Positions 1 to 9,600 of a stretch of 64,000 nucleotides of DNA are shown one piece after another (position 1 is the stretch's first letter; every line of letters starts with the position of its first letter). The position numbers were made by a program, and so were the translations under genes. The DNA lies in the NCBI RefSeq assembly GCF_002261225.1, contig NZ_NEVM01000001.1, positions 1,116,001 to 1,180,000 on the forward strand. Direction: 5' to 3'. The notes beneath the pieces were generated by a model. The model searched no databases. It was not told where the DNA came from and worked only from the letters and a program-made list of their open reading frames with translations. Origin of the DNA: Bordetella genomosp. 10. GTDB taxonomy: Bacteria > Pseudomonadota > Gammaproteobacteria > Burkholderiales > Burkholderiaceae_B.

Positions 1-853
1 TGGCCGGCACCCAGGGCGGATTGCAGACCACCAGGGGCGCGCGGCCGGCGGGAAACAGGTCCGCCTGTTCGACGTGCACCCGCTCCGCGCAGCCCAGGCG
101 CGCCAGGTTCTCGCGGGCGCAGGCCAGGGCGCGCGCGTCCTGGTCCGTCGCCACCACGCGCGCCACGCCACGGCGCGCCAGCACGGCGGCGATCACGCCG
201 GTGCCGGTGCCGACGTCGAAGGCCAGGCCATGGTCGGCGGGCAAGGGCGCCTGCGCCACCAGGTCCAGGTATTCGCCGCGCACCGGCGAATACACGCCGT
301 ACCAGGGATGGATGCGCGCGCCGCCCAGCGCGGCCACGGGGAGGCCCTGTTCGCGCCACTGCCAGGCGCCGATCAGGCCCAGCAGTTCGCGCAGCGAGGC
401 GACGTAGGGTTGCGTGGCCGGCCCGTGCGCCTGCTCGCAGGCCTCCCGCACGTCCGGCGCCCGCCGCAGCGGCAGCACGTGGCCGGCCTCGAAGGGCAGC
501 AGGATCATGCCCAGCAGGCGCGCCCGCTGGGCCCGCGCCTGGCGGTGCAGGTGGAAGGCATGGGGGAAAGCGTCCAGCGGGTCGGCCGGCTTGCCCTTGG
601 GCTTGCTCTTTTTATCCAGGCGCCGCGTCAGCGCCTGCATCAGTTGCCGCGCATTCTGGAAATCGCCGCGCCACAACAGCGCGGTCCCTTCGTTGACCTG
701 CCGGTACGCGGCGTCGGCGGTCATCGTGTCGTCGGCCACGACCACCCGGCGCGGCGGCGGGCTGCCGCTTTCGGAGCGCCAGGCGGCTTGTCGTTCCTGC
801 CCCTGCTCGATCCAATGCAGGGTGGCGGGCTCGGCCGGGGGACTGGCGGTCAT
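1..853 (-). CDS. Class I SAM-dependent methyltransferase (3' end beyond window)
   Basis: Read leftward from an ATG at 853, the frame stays open to the window edge, giving 284 codons without a stop, so the C-terminus is missing. The N-terminal ~170 residues are a poorly conserved domain. The second part has a Rossmann SAM-binding motif (FDVGTGTGVIAAVLARR) followed by an acidic residue at the end of strand 2 (ATDQDARAL), and near the edge an NPPW motif. NPPW/NPPY motifs are typical of enzymes that methylate a nitrogen of a nucleobase or of glutamine, as in the HemK/PrmC and RlmF/RlmG groups. I infer a nucleic-acid or protein N-methyltransferase; the exact substrate cannot be assigned. It diverges from the beta-propeller gene at 1332. 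Confidence 0.8.
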   Translation of the reverse strand, partial: MTASPPAEPATLHWIEQGQERQAAWRSESGSPPPRRVVVADDTMTADAAYRQVNEGTALLWRGDFQNARQLMQALTRRLDKKSKPKGKPADPLDAFPHAFHLHRQARAQRARLLGMILLPFEAGHVLPLRRAPDVREACEQAHGPATQPYVASLRELLGLIGAWQWREQGLPVAALGGARIHPWYGVYSPVRGEYLDLVAQAPLPADHGLAFDVGTGTGVIAAVLARRGVARVVATDQDARALACARENLARLGCAERVHVEQADLFPAGRAPLVVCNPPWVPA

Positions 854-1331
854 GGAAACTCCGGAAAGGGGTGGGGAAACGCGGCGATCGGCGCGGCCGC
901 CCGCCATCTTAGCCCGTCCTCCGGACTTTCCCGGCGGGGCGCCGTGCGCTCCCCCGGCCGACTTCAGGCAATCGATCAAGCAGTTGATATAGCTGTATGA
1001 TTTGTAAAGGTTTTGTTCCTTTGGGACGGAAGCGCACAGAGTCTCGTAGAATTTCGGCGCGCGACCGGTTTCCGGCCCTGTTGCAGCGCCGCAACTCGCC
1101 ACCCGCCCCGCAAACCCGCCCAGCAATTTAGCCGTAGCTGACAGGTTCCTGCATGTCAAAATGTCGCCAGCGGCGCGCTGGCGCCGCTTGTTGCCGCGGC
1201 AGGCGTTTTGCCCTGGCGGCGCGGCGGCGGAAAAGGTCCTCACGCCGCGCGGGGACCGTTTTCTTGCCCAGGGGCGGGCCGGCGGCAAATTTGCATTGCT
1301 CTTACTTCACGCTTATATAACGAGACTCGCT
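854..1331. other. Divergent intergenic region without a recognised gene
   Basis: This 478-base gap separates two divergent genes, so promoters for both should lie here. An AT-richer patch at about 975-1035 is the most promoter-like part, but I could not place convincing -35/-10 pairs. Short open frames on both strands have no family-like sequence. The stretch 1161-1331 is open in the frame of the downstream gene but lacks protein-like character. Confidence 0.5.
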
Positions 1332-2342
1332 TTGAAGCTCCTGCCTTACGCTGTTGGTACGCTCGCCGGCGCCTTCCTGGCCGCCAGCCTGGCCTTCACC
1401 GCGCCCGCGCGCGCGGCCCAGCCCGATCCCATCTTCGTCCTGAATTCGCTCGACGCCTCGGTCAGCGTGCTGGAACCGGGCACCTACAAGGAACTGCGCC
1501 GCATCCCCACCGGCAAGGAGCCGCATCACCTGTATTTCTCGCCGGACCAGAAATCGCTCATCGTCGCCAACGCCACCAGCGATTCGCTGACGCTGATCGA
1601 CCCGCGCACGGCCCAGGTGCAGCGCACGCTGACCGGCATCGTCGACCCGTACCAACTGCGTTTCTCGCCGAACATGAAGTACTTCGTGACGGCCGCCAAT
1701 CGCCTGAACCACGTCGACATCTATGCCTACGTGCCGCAGGCCACGGGCTTCGACCTCAAGCTGCTCAAGCGGGTCGAGACCGGCAAGACGCCCAGCCACA
1801 TCGGCATCGACAGCAAGAGCACGACCACCTACGTGTCGATGCAGGACAGCGACGAGGTCTACGCCATCGACCTGGCCACGCAGAAAGTGAAATGGGTCCT
1901 GCCGGTGGGCAAGACCCCGGCCGACGTCTACATCGTGCCCGGCGACAAGGTCATGCTGGTGGCCCTGACCGGCGATTCCTACGTCGAGGCCTATGACATC
2001 TCCCAGTCGCCGGCCAAGCTCATCACCCGCATCAAGACCAACAAGGGCGCCCACGCCTTCCGCATCCAGGGCGACGGCCGCCACATCTTCGTCAGCAACC
2101 GCGCCGCCAACACCATCAGCCGCATCGACATGCAGACGCTGCAGGCGGTCGACGAGTATCCCGCGCCCGGCGGCCCGGACTGCATGGACGTCCTCGCCGG
2201 CGGCAAGACGCTGCTGGTGACGTCGCGCTGGATCCGCAAGCTGACGGTGATCGATCTGGAAAAGAAGGCCGTGGTCCACCAGACCAATGTGGGACGCTCG
2301 CCGCACGGCGTGTGGACGCTGGATCATGTCTCGATGCAATAG
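1332..2342 (+). CDS. Secreted YVTN-type beta-propeller protein
   Basis: A 336-residue protein. I chose the TTG at 1332 because it gives a clean signal peptide (MKLLPYAVGTLAGAFLA..., cleavage near ARA-AQ at about residue 29); an in-frame ATG at 1161 would add an Arg/Gly-rich extension without protein character. The mature part is a series of about 40-residue blade repeats with phrases such as NSLDASVSVLEPGTYKEL, VANATSDSLTLIDPRT and VSNRAANTISRID, typical of the YVTN / cytochrome-d1-like propeller family, which usually acts in the periplasm as a binding or scaffold domain. No haem-binding motif is visible. It overlaps the deacetylase gene by 17 bases, so the two are probably co-translated. Ligand unknown. 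Confidence 0.8.
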   Translation: MKLLPYAVGTLAGAFLAASLAFTAPARAAQPDPIFVLNSLDASVSVLEPGTYKELRRIPTGKEPHHLYFSPDQKSLIVANATSDSLTLIDPRTAQVQRTLTGIVDPYQLRFSPNMKYFVTAANRLNHVDIYAYVPQATGFDLKLLKRVETGKTPSHIGIDSKSTTTYVSMQDSDEVYAIDLATQKVKWVLPVGKTPADVYIVPGDKVMLVALTGDSYVEAYDISQSPAKLITRIKTNKGAHAFRIQGDGRHIFVSNRAANTISRIDMQTLQAVDEYPAPGGPDCMDVLAGGKTLLVTSRWIRKLTVIDLEKKAVVHQTNVGRSPHGVWTLDHVSMQ

Positions 2343-3141
2343 GGCCGCCGCCATCGCCCTCCTGGGCGCGGCCGCCTGCCAGGCGGCCGCGGCAGCGCCC
2401 GCGCCGGCCGCGTGCGCCAAGCCGGTCTACCTGACCTTCGACACCGGCCATATGGGCGTGGCGCCGCTGGTGGCGCAGGTGCTGGAAAAGCACGGCGTGC
2501 ACGCCACCTTCTTCCTTGCCAACGAACGCACGCTCACCGGCGGATCGTCGCTCGACGACCAGTGGGCGCCGTGGTGGAAGGCGCGCGCGGCCGCCGGCGA
2601 CGTCTTCGGCTCGCACACCTACGACCACGTCTACTGGCTCAAGGACCTGCCCGGCGGCAAGTTCCTGGTGCGGCCCGGCTTCGGCCCCCATGCGGGCAAG
2701 GAAGAAATCTTCACCGCGGCGCAGTATTGCGACGCGCTCGATGCCTCGGCCAGGCGTTTCCAGGCGATGACCGGCGCGCGCATGGCGCCGCTGTTCCGCG
2801 CGCCGGGCGGGCATACCTCGCCGGCGCTGCTGAAGGCCGCGCAGGCCTGCGGCTACCATCACGTCGGCTGGTCGCCCAGCGGCTTCCTGGGCGACGAACT
2901 GCCCAGCGACAAATATCCCAACCGGCGCCTGCTGGAGCAGGCGCTGCAAGACATCCGCCCCGGCGACGTCCTGATGGCCCACCTGGGCATCTGGTCGCGC
3001 CAGGATCCCTGGGCGCCGGCGGTGCTGGAGCCCCTTATCGCCGGCCTGCAGGCCAAGGGTTACTGTTTCGAGACCCTGGCCCGGCATCCCCGGTACGGCC
3101 AGTGGGCAGCGGTTGACCGGCAGGCGCCGGCGCCGCGCTGA
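2326..3141 (+). CDS. NodB-family polysaccharide deacetylase-like protein
   Basis: A 271-residue protein starting at ATG 2326 inside the end of the propeller gene. The N-terminus (MSRCNRAAAIALLGAAACQAA) is a signal peptide or lipoprotein-like leader. NodB-domain motifs are present: motif 1 TFDTG (residues 37-41), motif 2 HTYDH (H97 and H101, metal ligands), motif 3 RAPGG (158-162) and a late MAHLG (H219). In classical members motif 1 is TFDDG, where the first Asp is the catalytic base and the second binds metal; here the second is Thr40. This may mark a subfamily with altered metal binding. The expected reaction is removal of N- or O-acyl groups from a surface or exported polysaccharide. An 18-base gap separates it from the hydroxylase gene. 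Confidence 0.82.
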   Translation: MSRCNRAAAIALLGAAACQAAAAAPAPAACAKPVYLTFDTGHMGVAPLVAQVLEKHGVHATFFLANERTLTGGSSLDDQWAPWWKARAAAGDVFGSHTYDHVYWLKDLPGGKFLVRPGFGPHAGKEEIFTAAQYCDALDASARRFQAMTGARMAPLFRAPGGHTSPALLKAAQACGYHHVGWSPSGFLGDELPSDKYPNRRLLEQALQDIRPGDVLMAHLGIWSRQDPWAPAVLEPLIAGLQAKGYCFETLARHPRYGQWAAVDRQAPAPR

Positions 3142-3159
3142 CGCGCAGAGTTTCATCGC

Positions 3160-4137
3160 ATGGACACCCTCAATCACTACATCGGCATGGCGCAGGACTG
3201 GTTGTTCGAAACCGCCATCCAGCCGCTGCTCTACCATCTCGGCTTCGCCGGCGCGCTGGAAGACGCCTACGACGCCACGCTGTGGCTGCTGGCCGGCATC
3301 TGCCAGATCATCGTGCTGGTGTGCCTGATCGGCCCGCTCCAGCGCTGGCGGCCGGTGGAAAAGGTGCTGGACCGCAAGGAGATCCGGCTCGACGTCCTGT
3401 ACACCGTCATCCACCGCCTGGGCCTGTTCCGCGTGGCGCTGTTCTTCACCATCGATCCCCTCTGGGACAGCGTGTTCGGCCAGTTGCACGTCTGGGGCCT
3501 GTCCACGCTCCAACTGGACAACCTGTGGCCCGGCGTCACCGACAACGCGCTGGTCAGCCTGGCGGTCTACCTGCTGATCTTCGACCTGGTGGAATACGTT
3601 TACCACCGCGCCCAGCACAACGTCGAATGGATGTGGCAACTGCACGCCGTGCATCACAGCACGCGGCAGATGACGATGTGGAGCGACAACCGCAATCACC
3701 TGCTCGACGATCTGCTGCACGACGCGGTGATCGTGATCGTCTCGCAATTGATCGGCGTGCCGCCGGCCCAGTTCGTGGCCATCGTCGCCATCACCCAACT
3801 GGTGGAAAGCCTGTCGCACGCCAATCTGCGGGTGAGCTTCGGCCGCATCGGCCAGCGCCTGCTGGTCGGGCCCAAGTTCCATCGCGAGCATCACGCCATC
3901 GAGTACGAAACCACGCCCACCGGCAAGGTCATCGGCAACAACTACGCCGTGCTGTTCCCGATCTGGGACATCCTTTTCCGCACCGCCTATTTCAAGGGCA
4001 ACTACGGCGCCACCGGCATCGCCGACCAGTTGCCGGAAGGCGGCGGCCGCGACTATGGCCGCGGCTTTTTCGCGCAGCAGTGGCTGGGATTCAAGCGCCT
4101 GGCTGGCGTATTCCGGCGCCGGCCGCGCGGGGCATGA
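3160..4137 (+). CDS. Sterol desaturase / fatty acid hydroxylase superfamily membrane protein
   Basis: A 325-residue integral membrane protein with several hydrophobic segments in the first half (for example LWLLAGICQIIVLVCLIGPL). The di-iron histidine clusters of the fatty acid hydroxylase superfamily are clear: HRAQH, then HAVHHS about 15 residues later, and FHREHHA further on, with further His in NRNHLLDDLLH. Family members use O2 and a cytoplasmic-face di-iron site to hydroxylate or desaturate lipids or alkyl chains. Its position just after the propeller and deacetylase genes suggests an operon acting on an envelope lipid or lipid-linked glycan; that is inference. The last 47 bases overlap tail-to-tail with the leftward receiver-kinase gene. 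Confidence 0.85.
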   Translation: MDTLNHYIGMAQDWLFETAIQPLLYHLGFAGALEDAYDATLWLLAGICQIIVLVCLIGPLQRWRPVEKVLDRKEIRLDVLYTVIHRLGLFRVALFFTIDPLWDSVFGQLHVWGLSTLQLDNLWPGVTDNALVSLAVYLLIFDLVEYVYHRAQHNVEWMWQLHAVHHSTRQMTMWSDNRNHLLDDLLHDAVIVIVSQLIGVPPAQFVAIVAITQLVESLSHANLRVSFGRIGQRLLVGPKFHREHHAIEYETTPTGKVIGNNYAVLFPIWDILFRTAYFKGNYGATGIADQLPEGGGRDYGRGFFAQQWLGFKRLAGVFRRRPRGA

Positions 4138-5212
4138 CGATCTCGAACGCCGTCCCGGTCTCCGGGGCGGAGGTGGCGCGCACCGTGCCGCCGTGCGCGT
4201 CGACGAATTTCTTCACGATGTAGAGCCCCAGGCCCAGGCCGTTGCGCGAGACGCGGCTTTCCACGCTGGCCTGGAAGGCATTGAAGAGATTGGGCAACTG
4301 CGCCGGCGGAATCACGCCGCCGTTGCGCACGCGCACGACGATGCGGTCCGCCTGGCCGCCGTCGATGTCCACCGACACCGGCGCTTCGGCGGTGCCGTGC
4401 TGCAAGGCGTTGCCGATCAGGTTGGACAGCACCTGCGAAAACCGGTCGACGTCGACCGTGCCCACGGTGTCGCCCCGCGCGGCCAGCTCGACGCGTTCGC
4501 GCTGCCGGGGATCGGCGATTTCCTCGATGATGGCCTGGCAGGCCTCGCGGTAGTCGGCCTGGGCCGGCTGCAGCACCAGGCCATTGGAGCGGATGCGCGC
4601 CACGTCCAGCAACTGGTCCACCATCCTGGCCATGCGGCCGGCGCTGAACTGGATGCGGCGGGCGTTGGTCGCCACCTTGGGATCCTCGCTGGTGCGCAGC
4701 AGCAGCTCCGAGCCGTGCAGGATGGCCGACAGCGGCGTGCGCAGGTCGTGGCCCAGCACGGCGGTGAACATCTCGTTCAGCGTCAGGGCCTGGCGCAGTT
4801 CCTCCAGTTGGCGGGCCAATTGCTTGCGCTGCGTGTAGAGCTCGACGAAGACATTCACCTTGCTGAGCAGGACGTCGGTGTCGATGGGCTTGTACATGAA
4901 GTCCACCGCGCCGGCCTCGTAGCCGCGGAAGTGGGCCTCGCGCTCGTGCGTGGCGGCGGTCAGGAAGATCAGCGGCACCGTGCGAGTGCGGTCGCTGCCG
5001 CGCACCAGCTCGGCCAGCTCGAAACCGTTCATCTGCGGCATCTGCACGTCGACCAGCGCCAGCGCCACCTCGTTGGCCAGCAGCAGCTCCAGCGCTTCCA
5101 CGCCGGAATTGGCCTTCAGCACCGTGATGCCCGGCCGGCTCAGCAGCGCCTCGAAAGCGACGAGGTTCTGCGCGATGTCATCGACGACCAGTATGTTGAT
5201 GTTCTCGGTCAC
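4091..5212 (-). CDS. Response receiver-histidine kinase hybrid (REC-HisKA-HATPase)
   Basis: A 373-residue cytoplasmic protein starting at ATG 5212, two bases after the CheB-like gene stops, so it is the last gene of a leftward four-gene operon. Residues 1-120 are a receiver domain (ILVVDD, phospho-acceptor D55 in LVDVQMP, conserved Lys in YKPID). Residues about 150-215 are a HisKA domain with the H-box LGHDLRTPLSA, followed by an HATPase domain with NLIGNALQHG (N box) and GLGLGLYIVKKF (G boxes). No membrane segment is present, so input presumably arrives by phosphotransfer to D55, probably from the large kinase encoded at 6683-9901. The output partner is not visible. Its C-terminus overlaps the convergent hydroxylase gene by 47 bases. 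Confidence 0.9.
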   Translation of the reverse strand: MTENINILVVDDIAQNLVAFEALLSRPGITVLKANSGVEALELLLANEVALALVDVQMPQMNGFELAELVRGSDRTRTVPLIFLTAATHEREAHFRGYEAGAVDFMYKPIDTDVLLSKVNVFVELYTQRKQLARQLEELRQALTLNEMFTAVLGHDLRTPLSAILHGSELLLRTSEDPKVATNARRIQFSAGRMARMVDQLLDVARIRSNGLVLQPAQADYREACQAIIEEIADPRQRERVELAARGDTVGTVDVDRFSQVLSNLIGNALQHGTAEAPVSVDIDGGQADRIVVRVRNGGVIPPAQLPNLFNAFQASVESRVSRNGLGLGLYIVKKFVDAHGGTVRATSAPETGTAFEIVMPRAAGAGIRQPGA

Positions 5213-5214
5213 GG

Positions 5215-5856
5215 CTAACGATCCCCTGATTCATGCAGCATGGTATGGGTATGGGCCAACGCGGCCAGGCTGCGCGCGAGCGCGGCCGGCCCGGCGACCA
5301 GGTCGGCGCCCGCCCGTTCGATGGCGAAGGACGGCATGGCGGGGGCGTCGGCGCTGGCGGGGTCTTGCACCCAGGCGCGGCCGCCCATTTGGCGCACGGT
5401 CTGCAAGCCATCGGCGCCGTCGGCGCTGCCGCCCGTCAGGACGATGGCGAGCAGCCGTTCGCGATACGCGATGGCCGCGGACTCGAACAGCAGATCGATG
5501 GACGGCCGGGAGAAGTTCACGGCGTCGTCCTGCGACAGCGCGAAGCTGCGATCCGGTTCGACCAGCATATGGTAGTCGGGCGCCGCGAAATATACCGTAC
5601 CCGGCTCGATGGGGGCCTTGTCCTCCACTTCCCGGACGGGCAGGGCGCAGCGTGGCGTGAACAGCGTCTCCAGCAGGCTGTCGCGGTCCGCCGGGATGTG
5701 CAGCACGATGGCCAGCGCCGCCGGAAAATCCGCCGGCAACGCGCCCAGCAGCGTGCTCAGCGCCTCGACGCCGCCGGCGGAGGCGCCGATGGCGACCAGT
5801 TCGACGGCGGGCCGCGGAACGGAGGCGGATGCGGGGGAGGGCTGGGACGTGCTCAT
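5215..5856 (-). CDS. CheB-type methylesterase domain protein without receiver
   Basis: A 213-residue protein consisting almost entirely of a CheB methylesterase domain. The catalytic triad is visible: S26 in GASAGG, H53 in IVLHIP and D146 in LTGGSADGADG. Classical CheB carries an N-terminal receiver that inhibits the esterase until phosphorylated; that domain is absent, so activity must be controlled otherwise. The substrate in chemotaxis is glutamyl methyl ester on receptors, but no receptor gene is seen in this window. It shares an ATGA overlap with the CheR-like gene upstream and lies two bases before the receiver-kinase gene, which argues for coupled translation. Confidence 0.88.
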   Translation of the reverse strand: MSTSQPSPASASVPRPAVELVAIGASAGGVEALSTLLGALPADFPAALAIVLHIPADRDSLLETLFTPRCALPVREVEDKAPIEPGTVYFAAPDYHMLVEPDRSFALSQDDAVNFSRPSIDLLFESAAIAYRERLLAIVLTGGSADGADGLQTVRQMGGRAWVQDPASADAPAMPSFAIERAGADLVAGPAALARSLAALAHTHTMLHESGDR

Positions 5857-6668
5857 ATACGCTGGTAGATTCTTTCGTTGCGGTCCAGTTCCACGAACTG
5901 CGCCGCCTGGCGGGTGTAGCGCAGGCTTTCCTTGGCGCCCAGGCCGAGGAAGCCACGGCGCACCAGGGCTTCGTGGAACAGCGCCGTGGCGCGGTCCTGC
6001 AGCTCGCGGTTGAAGTAGATCAGGACGTTGCGGCAGGAAATGAAGTGCACCTCCGAGAATACGCTGTCCGTGGCCAGGCTGTGGTCGGCGAAGACCACGT
6101 GCTCGCGCAGGCTGCGGTCGAAGCGGGCGTCGTGCAGATTGGAGGTGTAGTAGTCGGACAGCGATCCCGTGCCGCCGGCCGCGCGGTAGTTCTTGCTGAA
6201 CTGGGCGATGCGGTCCAGCGGGTAGATACCCGATTCGGCGGCGCGCAGGGCGTCGGGATTGATGTCGGTGGCGTAGATCAGCGCGCGCGACAGCAGGTCT
6301 TCTTCGCGCAGCAGGATGGCCAGCGACCAGACTTCCTCGCCGCTGCTGCACCCGGCCACCCACAGCTTCACCGACGGATAGGTCTTGAGCACCGGCACCA
6401 CCACCTCGCGCAAGGCGCGGAAATAGGAGGGGTCGCGGAACATCTCGCTGACCTGCACCGTGAAGAACTGCAGCATCTGCGCGAACACCGCCGGCTGGTG
6501 CAGCACCTTCTCCTGCAACTGCGAAATGGTGGCGCAGTCGAAATGCTCCATGGCCTGCTGCACGCGCCGGCGCATCGACGAAACGGCGTAGCCGCGGAAG
6601 TCGTGCTGGTAGCGCAGGTACACGCCCTCCAGCAGCAACTTCAGTTCGATGTCGAAAATGGCGTCCAT
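5853..6668 (-). CDS. CheR-type glutamate O-methyltransferase
   Basis: A 271-residue protein starting at ATG 6668. The N-terminal helical CheR domain (about 1-80) carries the basic stretch SSMRRRVQQAM, and the catalytic Rossmann domain has the SAM motif VAGCSSGEEVWSLAI (104-118), YATDINPDAL (133-141) and the NVLIYF motif (214-219) characteristic of CheR. It would transfer methyl groups from SAM to glutamates of a receptor or other coiled-coil sensor. There is no TPR extension. It sits 14 bases after the large hybrid kinase, whose long coiled coil is a conceivable methylation target; that link is inference. It overlaps the CheB-like gene by four bases (ATGA). Confidence 0.9.
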   Translation of the reverse strand: MDAIFDIELKLLLEGVYLRYQHDFRGYAVSSMRRRVQQAMEHFDCATISQLQEKVLHQPAVFAQMLQFFTVQVSEMFRDPSYFRALREVVVPVLKTYPSVKLWVAGCSSGEEVWSLAILLREEDLLSRALIYATDINPDALRAAESGIYPLDRIAQFSKNYRAAGGTGSLSDYYTSNLHDARFDRSLREHVVFADHSLATDSVFSEVHFISCRNVLIYFNRELQDRATALFHEALVRRGFLGLGAKESLRYTRQAAQFVELDRNERIYQRI

Positions 6669-6682
6669 GGCGGCGGTTCGGC

Positions 6683-9600
6683 TTACTTGGGCATCCACAC
6701 GCGGCACAGCGAGACCAGCTTGTCGATGTCGATGGGCTTGGCGATGTAGTCGTTGGCGCCGGCGTCCAGGCAGTTCTTGCGGTCGTCGACCATGGCCTTG
6801 GCCGTCAGGGCGATGATGGGCAGGTCGCGCAGGGCCGGCTGCTTGCGGATTTCGCGGGTGGCGGTCAGGCCGTCCATCTCCGGCATCATCAGGTCCATCA
6901 GCACCACGTCCACCGCGTTGTCGCGCGCCAGGAAGTCCAGCGCCTCGCGGCCGTTGCGGGTGACGATGACCTCGGCGCCCAGCGGCTCCAGCACGCTGGA
7001 CAGCGCGAAGATGTTGCGCACGTCGTCTTCCACCAGCAGGATGCGGCGGCCCTCGAAGACCGCGTCGCGCTGGCGGGCCTGCAACAGCAGCTTCTGCTGG
7101 TCCGGCGGCAGGGAGGCCTCGACCCGGTGCAGGAACAGCGTGACTTCGTCCACCAGGCGCTCGGGCGACTTGGCGCCCTTGATGATGATGGAGCGGGAAT
7201 AGCGCCGCAGGCGGGTTTCCTCGTCGCGGGTCAGGGCGCGGCCGGTATAGACGATGACGGGCGGGAATGCGTACTTGTCGCCGCTGGCCATCTGTTCCAG
7301 CAGGTCGTAGCCGGACGCGTCGGGCAGCATCAGGTCCATCACCATGCAGTCGAAGGTGTGCGCGGCCACCTGCTCCAGCGCCTGCGCCACGGTGCCGCAC
7401 ATGGTGATTTCCACGTCGTCGGCGCGCAGCAGCAGGGCGATGCTTTCGCGCAAGGTGTCGTCGTCCTCCACCACCAGGATGCGGCGCGCGCGCGTGCGCA
7501 GCTTTTCTTCCACCTTGGCGAAGGCGGCGATCAGTTCCTCGCGCGCCACCGGCTTGACGGCATAGCCCACCGCGCCCAGCTCCAGCGCGGTCTGCATGTG
7601 GTCGGCCACCGAAATCATGTGGATGGGAATGTGCCGCGTGGCCGGGTCGTGCTTGATCTGGTCCAGCACGCTCAGCCCGGACTGGTCGGGCAGGCCGACG
7701 TCCAGCAGGATGCCCGAGGGGCGCAGTTCGCGCGCCAGGCGCAGCGCGTCCGCGCCGTTGGCGGTCAGCACGCAATCGAACTCCTGTTCGTGCGCCACCT
7801 CGTACAGGATGTCGGCGAAGCGCTGGTCGTCCTCGATCACCAGCAGCAGGCGGTCGAAGCGGCGGGCCTGGACATCGCCGCGCGGCGCCGCGGCAAGGGG
7901 CGCGGCCGCGTCGGCATCCGCGGCCGCGCGGGCGTCGTTGGCGGCGTGCTCGCGCCTCGCTTCGGGGGCCGGCGGCTTGCCGGCGTCCATGCCGGAGGCG
8001 GCCGGCGTCGCGCGCGTCGCCAGGGCAGGGGTGACGCGCGCCGCGGGCTGGCCCGGCGCCGGCAGCAGGTCCGCCGCGGCTTCCCGCGCTTCCTCGCCCG
8101 CGCCCGCGGGGGCGGCCGACGGCGCGATGGCCGTCTGGTCCAGTTGCGTGCTCACTTCGGCCGTGAAGATGCTGCCCTTGCCGGGCGTGCTGCTCACGCG
8201 CAGTTCGCCGCCCAGCAGGCGGGTCAGTTCGCGCGAGATCGACAGGCCCAGGCCGGTGCCGCCGTATCTGCGGCTGGTGGTGCCGTCCGCCTGGCGGAAG
8301 GCCTCGAATATCACGCCCTGCTGGTGTTCCGGGATGCCGATGCCGGTATCGGCGATGGCGAAGGACACGCGCGCGTCGCCGGCGCCCGCCACGGTCAGCG
8401 TCACCTCGCCCTGCTCGGTGAACTTGAAGGCATTGGCCAGCAGGTTCTTCAGCACCTGCTGCAGCTTGCCGCGATCGGTGACCAGCATCGGCGGCGCGTT
8501 TTCCTCGACGATCACGCGAAAGCCCAGGCCCTTGCTGGCGGCGATGGGCTCGAACATCTGGCGCACGGCCTCCAGCACGCCGTTGAGCGCGACCGTGCCC
8601 GTGTCCATATCGACGTGGCCCGCCTCGATCTTGGACAGGTCCAGGATATCGTTGATCAGCGACAGCAGGTCGCTGTTCGAGGCGTGGATGGTGCGCGCAT
8701 AGCGCTGGATTTCCTCGGGGGCCATGGTGGCGGCCTTGGGACCGGCCAGCATCTGCGACAGGATCAGCGAACTGTTCAGCGGCGTGCGCAGCTCGTGCGA
8801 CATATTGGCCAGGAATTCCGACTTGTAGCGGTTGGCGCGATGCAGTTCTTCCGCGTTGAGCTCCAGCGCGTGCTGGGCTTTCAGCAGATCGCGTTTCTGC
8901 CGTTCCAGCCGCGCGGTGTGTTCCTCCAGTTGGGCGTTGCTCTGGATCAGGTCGCCTTGCTGCTGCTCCAGCCGCTGCTGCGATTCGCGCAGGGCGCGGC
9001 CCTGTTCCTCCAGTTCCTCGTTGGAGACCCGCAATTCCTCCTGCTGGGTCTGCAGTTCCTCGCTCTGGCGTTGCGTTTCCTCCAGCAGGTCGCGCAGGTG
9101 TTCGCGGTACATGGCCGAGCGCAGCGCCACGCCGATGTTCTCGCCGGCGTTGGCCAGCAGGGTCAGCACCTCGGAGAAATCGCCCTGGCGCACGAACGCC
9201 AGTTCGATGACGCCCTGGATGCGCCCTTCGGCGCGCACCGGGGCCAGGATCAGCGTGCGCGGCTGCGCCTGCCCGACCGTGGAGCGCACCGCGGCGTAGT
9301 TGTCGGGCACGTCGCGCACCACCAGCGGCTCGCCGTGCGAGGCGACTTCCCGGGCCAGGCTGGCGCTGGCCGGCGTGTCGTTGCGTTCGCAGGCGAAGCC
9401 GCCGATCCAGACCAGGGCGCCGCGTTCCAGCCGGTGGATGGCGCCGAGCTGGGCGTCGGCATAACGCGCCAGCGCATACAGGGCGTTGCGGCCGACGTCT
9501 TCCACGTTCTGTTCGCCCAGCAGTTCCTTGGAAACGCTGGCATTGCCCTCCTGCAGCCAAGCCAGGCCCTGCGCCTTCAGGCGCGCGCCGATCACCTGCA

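Noticed and set aside
909..1094. 61-codon leftward gene in the first intergenic region
   Set aside because: No family signal, and it covers the AT-rich patch most likely to hold the divergent promoters.
2116..3894. A 592-codon leftward frame opposite the deacetylase and hydroxylase
   Set aside because: Composition artefact: the plus-strand frames have catalytic motifs, the minus frame does not.
5853..9560. A single 1235-codon frame joining a kinase-like region to CheR
   Set aside because: Only its last 271 codons are real (CheR-like). The rest overlaps the kinase in another frame and is Arg/Pro/Gly-rich with no domain.
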